NCBI GenBank assembly: GCA_022826745.1
Contig: JAJDUI010000024.1
Coordinates: 1 to 64,000, forward strand
Length of the DNA stretch: 64,000 bases
Source of the DNA: Thermoanaerobaculia bacterium
GTDB taxonomy: Bacteria; Acidobacteriota; Thermoanaerobaculia; Multivoradales; Multivoraceae
Reading direction: 5' to 3'
This document shows, one piece after another, positions 1 through 10,769 of this stretch (position 1 is its first letter; every line of letters starts with the position of its first letter). The notes beneath the pieces were generated by a model. That model saw nothing but the letters and a program-made list of their open reading frames with translations. It was not told the DNA's origin and searched no databases. Made by a program: the position numbers and the translations under genes.

Positions 1-134
1 AGCCAAACTCGAGCTGCGACGAAGTACACTCTGTCTTCACGGGTCTCTCTCCTGTGGATCTCCCAAGTACTTGTGAATACTTGGATTATCCGCCGGAAGA
101 GACCCGATCTCAAATCCCCGGTGAGATATCCGGG
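1..134. other. Non-coding left edge
   Basis: No gene is visible here. The stretch holds a perfect 10-bp palindrome CAAGTACTTG at 64-73 and an 8-bp inverted repeat (GGGTCTCT at 41-48, AGAGACCC at 98-105) that brackets it. It lies downstream of the minus-strand gltA stop. I cannot assign a role; it could be an operator of a gene beyond the window edge or part of a weak terminator. Confidence 0.3.
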
Positions 135-1433
<1,299 letters not shown>

Positions 1434-1466
1434 GACGGCCGTGTTGCGGTGGCGTATTCGGCGCGG

Positions 1467-1475
1467 AGTGTAGCA
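1467..1475 (-). promoter_or_regulatory. Possible extended -10 promoter of gltA
   Basis: On the minus strand the sequence reads TGCTACACT, an extended -10 (TGn followed by TACACT), about 34 bases upstream of the gltA ATG. There is no convincing -35 box. Inference only. Confidence 0.3.
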
Positions 1476-1483
1476 GTCCGAGA

Positions 1484-1502
1484 GGCAGCCCCGGTGGCTG
1501 CC
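1484..1502 (-). terminator. Hairpin between the barrel gene and gltA
   Basis: Perfect 7-bp stem GGCAGCC/GGCTGCC with a 5-base loop, just past the stop of the 1524-2315 gene and upstream of gltA. There is no T-run, so it is at best a weak or factor-assisted terminator separating the two transcripts. Confidence 0.35.
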
Positions 1503-1523
1503 GGGCCGCCGGAGCAGGTCAGG

Positions 1524-2315
1524 TCAGAAGCGGAAACGAAGGTCGACGACGACCTGCAGGCCGCCGGCGTCGACCGTCACGGAACCGTTATCGCCGCCGT
1601 TCGGCGTGTCCAGGTCGATGGAGGCTGTGCTCCAGCGGACCAGGCCGCCCACTCCGGCCCGGTCGTTCCAATAGCGGGCGACGTCGATGCCGGCGTGATA
1701 GCCGATGGCCCTGCCGGATTCCCGCCGCTTCCGGACGCCGGTGTAAGCCGCTTCGTCGAAGGGGTAGCTCTGGCTGAAGTTGACGGCGGACACCAGGTCG
1801 TGGTCGAGGTCGATCCGGGACGGACCGGCGAACAGGGCGACCTGAACCCCGTCCTTGTCGCGAAGCAGCCACCTGAGGGAGAGGTGCAGCGCCGTCTCGT
1901 CGCGGGACAGGTTCCGGCCCTTGCCTTCGACGGTTCTCGGCTGCTCGAACAGGAAGGGATGCGGCAGGCGGCCGGTAATGTTCGCGGCGTCGTCGAGCGA
2001 CGCCTCGGAGAAGGTCAGCCCCAGCCCCCACCGGTTGCGCAACCGCAAGCCGATGGACAGCTCGTAGAGCGACGCGTCGCCGCCGTCCCAGTTCGCGTCG
2101 AACTCGCCCGGTTCGGAACCGAACAGGTCGTGGTCAAACGTGAGGCTGCCGGAGGGCGCGTCGGCGGTGGAGAGCAGGCCGAGGCCGACACCGATGGTCC
2201 AGCGGGCCGGTTTCGCTGCCTCCTCTGCTTCGGCGGCGTGGGACTGGGCCAGGACCTGTGCCGCCGTCCAGGCGAGCAGCAGACAGCTGGATACAAGGAC
2301 TTTCTGCATTCTCAT
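1524..2315 (-). CDS. Putative outer-membrane beta-barrel protein
   Basis: A 263-aa protein of unknown function. Residues 1-23 form a typical signal peptide (MRMQKVLVSSCLLLAWTAA, with AQA-like cleavage after VLAQ). The mature part alternates hydrophobic and polar residues in short stretches rich in Gly and aromatic residues (IGVGLGLLS, LYELSIGLRLRN, ALHLSLRWLLRD, LQVVVDLRFRF) and ends in Phe, the usual C-terminal signature of an outer-membrane barrel recognised by BamA. It starts 4 bases after the stop of the upstream M4 protease gene, so the two are very probably co-transcribed. No family-specific motif was recognised; a periplasmic barrel-like lipocalin is an alternative. Confidence 0.7.
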   Translation of the reverse strand: MRMQKVLVSSCLLLAWTAAQVLAQSHAAEAEEAAKPARWTIGVGLGLLSTADAPSGSLTFDHDLFGSEPGEFDANWDGGDASLYELSIGLRLRNRWGLGLTFSEASLDDAANITGRLPHPFLFEQPRTVEGKGRNLSRDETALHLSLRWLLRDKDGVQVALFAGPSRIDLDHDLVSAVNFSQSYPFDEAAYTGVRKRRESGRAIGYHAGIDVARYWNDRAGVGGLVRWSTASIDLDTPNGGDNGSVTVDAGGLQVVVDLRFRF

Positions 2316-2319
2316 CGGC

Positions 2320-4176
2320 TCAGATCCCTACCGCGGTCAGCGCCTGGTCGATGGCGGCGTGGGTGGCGCTTTCGGCGCCGTGCAGATCCCTTGCCGCTTG
2401 CCGGATGAGCAATCCCATCGAGACAAAGCCGGTGCGCGCCGGCGCCAGGTCGACCATCGCCCTGAAGAAGGCCTGCTCGACCAGGTTCCGGTTCGCATGG
2501 CCTGCGCCCTCGACCGTTTGGCCGTTTCTATGTTGTCCTCCCTCGACCGCCAGGTAGAAGGCGTGGCTCAGGATCGTCGAGTTCCAGTGAACTCCGCTGT
2601 AGTCATCGGCGGATGCACGGAAGTACCGGTTGCCGGCCCTCCCGAGCCCCGTGAAGCGGACTAGATTCTCGCCGACGAGCGCGGCAACGAACCGGAACTC
2701 CTGGCCTACGGCGTCCGGGTAAGTGAAGCCGCCGCCCAACGAGACCGTCCGGGGGGCGTCCATCCTCCGGATGGTTCTACCGGTGTCTTCGCCGATCGCG
2801 TAGTCCGCCCGCAACAGTCCGTCCCCGGGCGGATGGAACTCGTGCTCCACCGCCGTGCCGAGAATGTCCGAATACGCTTCGTTGATCGCGCCGCCATGGT
2901 CGAGGAAGAGGGCGAAGCGGCCGTGCCGCGAGCGCGTCGGCTCGCCGTCCTCGTCCAGGCAGAGGAGCGGCGCCCTCTCCGGTTCCCCCTCCTCGTCGAA
3001 GCTCTCGAACTCGTAGATGTCCCCGCAGCGGTAGACCTCGTCCGCTACACTGAAGCTCGACGGCCCGAGGACGTAGCCCAGCGTGTCCTGGAAAGGCTGT
3101 CCCGTGCGGGCCACGAGGGAGGAGTACGTGACGCCGTGCATCACTTCGTGAGCGGCGATATCCAGCGTTGCGACAGGCGTGCCCTCGTACTCGCCGAACA
3201 TCACGGCGCCGGTCCCCTGCGGACCGAATGGCGCCCCGATGAATAGGGCGTTGTTCAAGGAGTCGCCGATGTTCGTGATGGCGAACAGGCGTCCGTTCTG
3301 GCCGTCATAGCCGTGCCGGTCCTGCCGCTTGTGGAGGTAGTCGTAGGTCAGGCCCAGGTTCGCATGGGTGGCGACGACGACGTTCTTCTCCCAGTCGTTG
3401 TCGTCGTCCGTCGCAACGAGATCCTCCCAGCCGGGGTTGGGGATGAGCAGGAGGAAGGCGTTCAGGGGGCTGGCGTCGGCATCGAGGGTGATCGTCTCGC
3501 CCGGGCGGAGGCGGTCGCGGGTTTCGTAGTCCTGGCCGGTATGCCACGTGCTCAGCTTCTGCGGTTCCCCGGTGACGCCGGGACCCATGCCGACCGTGGC
3601 CTCGTGGTAGCGGTGGTCGAAGTGTCCCGCGGGCTCGCCGGTGTGAGCGTCGATGAAGTGCGTCCGGTAGTCCCCCATGACGGCGCTCCAGGCGAGAACG
3701 GGCCGGCCTATGGGGGTGGGGTAGATGACCAGGGTCGGTGGTTCGGACGTTGCCGGAGCGGCGCTGGCGACCTGCTCCAGGCGTTCCAGAGCTTCGTCAG
3801 GGCCGAGAGTCGGGGTGGTGTCGATGTCGATGCCGCGCGACAGGGCGCCGAAGACGGACACCGTCGCCCCGTTCTGGCGCTGTCTGGCGAAGCCGCCGCC
3901 ATGAACCGGGACGCCGCGGTGAACCTGTCCGAAGTGGTCGTGCACCCTGCCCGGCAGGGCCCGGTCGGGGCGGCTGCCGGTCAGTTCCAGCTCGCCCGCC
4001 AGGGTGAGCTGCAGGATCAGCGCGTCGACCCGCGGCAGCTCCGTGGCGTCGCCCGGTGCCGACGTGACGGCGAAGGTCTGTGCTCGCGTTGCCTGCTCCC
4101 ACTGCGCGTTGAGAGCGCCGCTCAGCAGGACCGCCGCGACGAACGGGCCCGCCAAGGCCCGGATTCTCCATCTCAC
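2320..4176 (-). CDS. Secreted M4 (thermolysin-like) metallopeptidase
   Basis: Zinc endopeptidase made as an exported pre-pro-enzyme. I start it at the GTG at 4176, which has a strong AGGAGG 8 bases upstream; an upstream ATG at 4230 has none. Order: signal peptide (VRWRIRALAGPFVAAVLLSG), FTP/PepSY-type propeptide to about residue 240, then the catalytic domain. Ligands and catalytic residues: HEVMH at 343-347 (His343, His347, Glu344), third ligand Glu433 in INEAYSDILG, and the transition-state His in GVHWNS. At 618 aa it has the usual pre-pro length; I see no C-terminal PPC or secretion domain. It is the first gene of a pair with the beta-barrel gene downstream. Confidence 0.95.
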   Translation of the reverse strand: MRWRIRALAGPFVAAVLLSGALNAQWEQATRAQTFAVTSAPGDATELPRVDALILQLTLAGELELTGSRPDRALPGRVHDHFGQVHRGVPVHGGGFARQRQNGATVSVFGALSRGIDIDTTPTLGPDEALERLEQVASAAPATSEPPTLVIYPTPIGRPVLAWSAVMGDYRTHFIDAHTGEPAGHFDHRYHEATVGMGPGVTGEPQKLSTWHTGQDYETRDRLRPGETITLDADASPLNAFLLLIPNPGWEDLVATDDDNDWEKNVVVATHANLGLTYDYLHKRQDRHGYDGQNGRLFAITNIGDSLNNALFIGAPFGPQGTGAVMFGEYEGTPVATLDIAAHEVMHGVTYSSLVARTGQPFQDTLGYVLGPSSFSVADEVYRCGDIYEFESFDEEGEPERAPLLCLDEDGEPTRSRHGRFALFLDHGGAINEAYSDILGTAVEHEFHPPGDGLLRADYAIGEDTGRTIRRMDAPRTVSLGGGFTYPDAVGQEFRFVAALVGENLVRFTGLGRAGNRYFRASADDYSGVHWNSTILSHAFYLAVEGGQHRNGQTVEGAGHANRNLVEQAFFRAMVDLAPARTGFVSMGLLIRQAARDLHGAESATHAAIDQALTAVGI

Positions 4177-4255
4177 CGTTGCTTCCCTCCTCTTTCCTGG
4201 AACGGTTGGCCGAAGGGCCAGGATGACCAATCGGGATACAGAACGTCGGGGCCGC

Positions 4256-4270
4256 GCGGGATAATCCCGC
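4256..4270 (-). terminator. Short hairpin downstream of queE
   Basis: GCGGGA-TAA-TCCCGC, a 6-bp perfect stem between the end of queE (4306) and the start of the M4 protease gene. No T-run follows. It may terminate the acnA-queE transcript or lie in the protease leader. Confidence 0.35.
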
Positions 4271-4305
4271 CGGCGTCCGGGATGTCCGTGCGGCGGCGCC
4301 GGAGA

Positions 4306-5020
4306 CTACACGCCCCGCTCCTTGGCGTCCCAGAGCGTCTTGTGAAGCTGCAGCGACACGCGGGCCGGAAGCCGGTCCTCAAGCACCCACGCGGCGAGTT
4401 CGGCGGGTTCAAGGGCGTCCCATACGGGCGACAGATGGACGGTGCAGCGTCGGTCGATCCGGTGCTGGCGGATTCTGGCGCGCGCCCAGTCGTAGTCGCC
4501 GCGGTCGGCGAGGACGAACTTCACCTCGTCGGTCGAGCGGAGTCCGTCGATGTTCGGCCAGTGGTTGTTCGCCGCCTCGCCGCTTCCGGGGCACTTCAGG
4601 TCGACGATTCGCCTGACGCGCGGGTCGACGCCGGAGATGTCGAGGCCGCCGCCGGTCTCGAGCAGGACTTCGAGACCGCGGTCGCACAACCCGCCCATCA
4701 GGGTGTGGACCCCGGGCTGGAGCAGGGGTTCGCCGCCGGTGACCTCGACCAGCGGGCAGTCGAACGCCAGAACTTCGGCCACGATGTCCGCAACGCGCAT
4801 CCACCGGCCCTCGTGGAAGCTGTACTCCGTATCGCACCAGGTGCAGCGCATCTGGCAGCCGGTCAGCCGCACGAGCACGCAGGGGCGCCCCGCGAAGGTC
4901 GACTCCCCCTGGATGGAGTAGAAGATCTCGTTGACCTTCAGGCGTTCGGCGGTGGGCAGCGCGGCGATGCCCAGGGAACGCGGGCCTGCCGCCCGCGTCG
5001 GAGATGCCCGGCCCGACCGA

Positions 5021-5037
<17 letters not shown>
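4306..5037 (-). CDS. queE: 7-carboxy-7-deazaguanine synthase (radical SAM)
   Basis: Converts 6-carboxytetrahydropterin to 7-carboxy-7-deazaguanine on the way to queuosine or 7-deazaguanine bases. The SAM-cluster motif is CQMRCTWCDT (Cx3Cx2C), preceded by FYSIQGES and followed by the TGGEPLLQ glycine motif. The start is uncertain: the open frame runs far into acnA, and there is no ATG or GTG before the conserved region. I chose the TTG at 5037, inside the last codons of acnA (17-base overlap); a CTG at 4974 would give a 222-aa protein of normal family length. No other queuosine gene is in the window. The overlap implies co-transcription with acnA. Confidence 0.85.
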
Positions 5038-7777
<2,740 letters not shown>

Positions 7778-7898
7778 GTCAGGTCTCTCGGTGATCGCCG
7801 GCCTGGGCAGCCGGGCGTTTGAAGTTCAGGTGCGGCCTCGGCCGGAGATTACCCAAAGCCGTCCCGCCGCCCGCATGGCCGCGTGTAGAGTCGCGCCC

Positions 7899-8489
7899 AT
7901 GGCCGGGTTGGACGACTTCGAGACGCCGACGCTGCTGGTCGCCATGCCCCAGGTTCTCGATCCCTTCTTCTTTCGGGCGGTCGTGCTGCTCGCGGCTCAC
8001 GAGGACGGCGGCAAGGGGGGCAGCTTGGGCTTTGTCGTCAACCGGCCGAGCCAGCTCAAGGTCGACGAGGTCCTGCGTGAACTCGACATCGAGTGGTCCG
8101 GTGACTCGGAAGTCGTGGCCTTCGTCGGTGGTCCGGTGCAGCCCGAGGTCGGGACGGTGCTGCTGTCTCTCGACGGTCTGAGCGGCCCGGATCGGGACGG
8201 CATCACGGAGATCGCTCCGGGCGTCGGAGCGACGCAGAACATCCTCGCGCTGCGCACGCTCGCCCGCAGCGCACCGGACCGGATGCGGCTGCTCCTGGGC
8301 CACGCGGGCTGGGCGCCGGGCCAGTTGATGCAGGAAGTCAGCCGCAGCGACTGGCTGACGGCGCCGATCGAGGAATCGATCGTGTTTTCCGGCGACCCGG
8401 TGGATGCCTGGTCTGGCGCGCTCGCCTCGCTGGGGATCGATCCGGCGTCCCTGCCGAGCTGGACCGCAGGCGACGGCGACTCGAACTGA
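7899..8489 (+). CDS. YqgE/AlgH family protein (UPF0301)
   Basis: Small conserved cytoplasmic protein whose biochemical role is unsettled; the family name comes from alginate regulation in Pseudomonas. The hallmark N-terminus PTLLVAMPQVLDPFFFRAVV and GSLGFVVNRPS are present, with GGPVQPE and LLLGHAGWAPGQL further on. I start at the ATG at 7899 (196 aa), where family homology begins; the open frame extends 41 codons upstream but without family sequence. TAGAGT sits 7 bases before this ATG, a possible -10 for a leaderless mRNA. Confidence 0.9.
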   Translation: MAGLDDFETPTLLVAMPQVLDPFFFRAVVLLAAHEDGGKGGSLGFVVNRPSQLKVDEVLRELDIEWSGDSEVVAFVGGPVQPEVGTVLLSLDGLSGPDRDGITEIAPGVGATQNILALRTLARSAPDRMRLLLGHAGWAPGQLMQEVSRSDWLTAPIEESIVFSGDPVDAWSGALASLGIDPASLPSWTAGDGDSN

Positions 8490-8628
8490 CGGGCGGTACC
8501 CGGAGGGTCACGTTCGCGCCGAACCCGGACGCAGCCTTCCCGGATAGCGATGAGAACCGAATGTGCGTTTCGGCTCGGCGGCGCCAAGCGCGTCGAGGCC
8601 TGTCGGACGGTGGCCACGATGGGATCTC

Positions 8629-8710
8629 GATGGGTTCTCTCGGAGGATCGCGCGGTGAACCAAGGGCGCTATGCTCCCGGTTGAAGTCCTGATTCGTGGA
8701 GAACGAGACG
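8629..8710 (+). repeat. Cassette upstream region, copy 1
   Basis: This 82-base stretch ends at the ATG of the truncated cassette gene and aligns without length change to 9581-9662 before the intact paralogue. Shared landmarks are GATGGG near its start, GGGCGCTATGCTCC (GGGCGCTAAGCTCC in the other copy) and GGAGAACGAGACG directly before ATG. It probably holds the promoter (-10 candidate TATGCT/TAAGCT) and the ribosome site. Confidence 0.6.
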
Positions 8711-9319
8711 ATGAGCAGGAGACGTAACAGTCTGATAGTGATGGGTTTAGCTCTCGTGTTGGGCCATGGCATGGTCTCGGCCGGCTTGGCGCAGGAGGCG
8801 GCCGATCGGAGGCACCCGGAGGTTCTTGGCGAGTCGGGTTCGTGGGGACACATGTGGACGTCCGCGTCTTCGGCGTCCGACGAGAGTGGCTCGGTTTCCG
8901 CGAGGATCCCGGCGCCACTCAGGGAGCAGCTCCTGGCCCAGTCGGCTGACTTCAGATTGCGGTTCGGCAGTGCGGCCGCTCATGGCCTCGGTGACGGCGA
9001 GATCCCGCCCCGACGTTTCTGTTCACCCGCAGCCGGCGGGTTCGTTGGTGACCAGCCCCCACCCGAGTACTCGTCCTTCGACCTGCATTTGCTGCTCTCG
9101 GAGGTGGCCGTAACGGCCGAAGTCGCTGAGGTCGTCCCAGGTTTCTACTACAACGGCGCGCCGGCAGCTCTGCTCTCGCTGAGAAACGTCCAACCCCTGC
9201 ACGCCGACGCACCGCTGCCCGAGTACGCGCTGGTTCCCCTGGGGCAGCTGGTGATTCGTGATCGCGTCATCTGCGGCTCCTGGATGCGAGAACGTTCGGC
9301 CGACTTGGGGCTGGTCTGA
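8711..9319 (+). CDS. Truncated copy of the cassette partner protein
   Basis: A 202-aa remnant of the exported protein encoded intact at 9663-10769. It keeps the signal peptide (LIVMGLALVLGHGMVSAG), the block FRLRFGSAAAHGLGDGEIPP followed by RRFC, and the block VAVTAEVAEVVPGF ... PLHADAPLPEYALVPLGQLV ... RDRVICG, then stops about 160 residues early after an unrelated tail. The start is the ATG at 8711, by alignment with the paralogue (an in-frame GTG at 8696 is the ribosome-site region in both copies). The reading frame continues past its TGA into a piece of the zincin gene, so this is best read as a decaying cassette. It may still make a secreted fragment. Confidence 0.6.
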   Translation: MSRRRNSLIVMGLALVLGHGMVSAGLAQEAADRRHPEVLGESGSWGHMWTSASSASDESGSVSARIPAPLREQLLAQSADFRLRFGSAAAHGLGDGEIPPRRFCSPAAGGFVGDQPPPEYSSFDLHLLLSEVAVTAEVAEVVPGFYYNGAPAALLSLRNVQPLHADAPLPEYALVPLGQLVIRDRVICGSWMRERSADLGLV

Positions 9320-9500
9320 ACCCGGCGGCAGCCTGCCCGGGTTTGGACGTCAACCGATGAGTCGAGCGGGAGTGTGGTTCGCGGGGGCACGAAGGACGAC
9401 TCCTGGAGCGGTTCGCTGGAGGGCGGCGTTCACGCGGTGACCGTCTATCCGTTCGGCGGCGTCCGGAGGCAGTCCGCCTTGTCGTTACGGCGCGTCGGGT
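9320..9500 (+). pseudogene. Collapsed remnant of the cassette zincin gene
   Basis: In the same frame as the upstream truncated gene, after its TGA, the DNA encodes RGGTKDDSWSGSLEGG followed by VHAVTVYPFGG, which matches PPC repeats of the 10751-13531 protein. It then jumps at GGCGTCCGGAGGC into DNA matching that protein's C-terminal Ig-like domain (ASGGTPPYRYGLSG) but shifted, and ends at TAA 9498-9500. Most of the protease gene is gone. The remaining 9501-9580 shows nothing coding. Confidence 0.65.
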
Positions 9501-9580
9501 AAACGTTCGCCGAGCGCAGTTCGGCCATCGTTCAGGGTCCCGACCGGACCGACGCATCAATCGCTCGAGGCGCCGGTTGC

Positions 9581-9662
9581 GATGGGCTCTCTTTTTGGGG
9601 GCGTGCCGGAACCAGGGGGCGCTAAGCTCCGGGTTCAGGCTTGAACTGCGGAGAAAGAGACG
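9581..9662 (+). repeat. Cassette upstream region, copy 2
   Basis: Counterpart of 8629-8710 in front of the intact partner gene, equal in length (82 bases) and clearly similar throughout. GGAGAAAGAGACG just before the ATG gives the ribosome site, and TAAGCT is the candidate -10. Confidence 0.6.
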
Positions 9663-10769
9663 ATGGACGGAAGACGTAACGGTCTGGTGGCGATGGGGTT
9701 AGCTCTTGTATTGGGCATGGTCTCGGCTGGCTTTACGCAGGAGACGACCGAGCCAGCGAGAACCAGACACCCCGAAGTCCTCGACGTGAGGAACTGGAAG
9801 TCCGCTGCCTACCTCCTGGATTCCGAGGGCAGGGTCAAGGATCCCGACGAGTTTGCGAGGGTTCGCGAATACCTGAACAACCAGTCCGCGCGGTTCATCG
9901 GGAAGTTCGGCCCGGCCAGCGGGCACGGACTCCGGGAAGGCCAAGTGCCGCCGAGGAGCTTCTGCGTTCCGGGTGGTATCGATCTCGGCTACGGTGCGTT
10001 CTATGCGCCCGCTACTCACAACGGCATGTTCGACGCTGCGGTTCTTCTCGCGGAAGTTGCCGTGGAAGCAACGATCAGCGAGATTGTCCCGGGCTTCTCC
10101 CACGCTTGGCCTCACAACCTGTTGGCCTTGTCCGGCGTGGTGCCGCTGCATGACAAGTCTTCGTCGCCAGACTACGTTCTGGTCCCTGTGTACAGCATCG
10201 TCACGCACGACCGGGTCTTCTGCGGCGGCGAGGCGGAGAGGGCCTTCGTTGCCGGCGTCGACTACAAGGTTGGCACCCGGCTGGTGATCGTTGGTTCGTG
10301 GCATGGAGGTGTGGTTCCCATGGGGGTGGGCGCGGGAAACGCGGGTCTCCTCGCTGAGGTGCGGGAGGAGGGTGTGCTGGACTGGCTCTTCGGCCTAAGC
10401 GTCGACGACCTGCCCCACACCTTGGTCGACACGGCGCGGCGCGTGGAGGAATTGGCTTCTGGCGGGTTGCTGGCGACGACGACAGGAGTGCGGCGGGAAC
10501 ACGAGTTGTTCGGCGAAGGTCGGATGGAGGTTGGCGACATGGTCAGGTCCGCGTACAGGAGCGGCTGTCGCCTGGTCGGCGCCGAGTCTTCGGCCCGACC
10601 GGAAGACGGCTGGCGCTACACGCGCCTCTGCGCCGCAGGGACTCCCGAGGAGGCCGCCCGCAAGCTCGACAGACCGGTTGCCGAGCTCTGCATCGATGCC
10701 AGTACGACCCGGAGCATTTCGACGGGCGGCGAGTGGGGAGCGGCGGAGCCATGCGCCGTCGAGCAATAG
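9663..10769 (+). CDS. Cassette partner protein, copy A (unknown, exported)
   Basis: A 368-aa exported protein I do not recognise. Signal peptide at 1-24 (GLVAMGLALVLGMVSAGFTQ). Blocks shared with the paralogue at 45949-46851: FGPASGHGLREGQVPPRSFC; VAVEATISEIVPGF; PLHDKSSSPDYVLVP followed by HDRVFC; VGTRLVIVGSWHGGVV; and near the end GCRLVGA...GWRYTRLC. Conserved cysteines in the PPRSFC and DRVFC blocks suggest a disulfide. Copy A has about 40 extra C-terminal residues. Its last 19 bases overlap the start of the zincin gene, so the two proteins are translationally coupled. A role as inhibitor, chaperone or co-factor of the protease is inference from this coupling. Confidence 0.75.
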   Translation: MDGRRNGLVAMGLALVLGMVSAGFTQETTEPARTRHPEVLDVRNWKSAAYLLDSEGRVKDPDEFARVREYLNNQSARFIGKFGPASGHGLREGQVPPRSFCVPGGIDLGYGAFYAPATHNGMFDAAVLLAEVAVEATISEIVPGFSHAWPHNLLALSGVVPLHDKSSSPDYVLVPVYSIVTHDRVFCGGEAERAFVAGVDYKVGTRLVIVGSWHGGVVPMGVGAGNAGLLAEVREEGVLDWLFGLSVDDLPHTLVDTARRVEELASGGLLATTTGVRREHELFGEGRMEVGDMVRSAYRSGCRLVGAESSARPEDGWRYTRLCAAGTPEEAARKLDRPVAELCIDASTTRSISTGGEWGAAEPCAVEQ

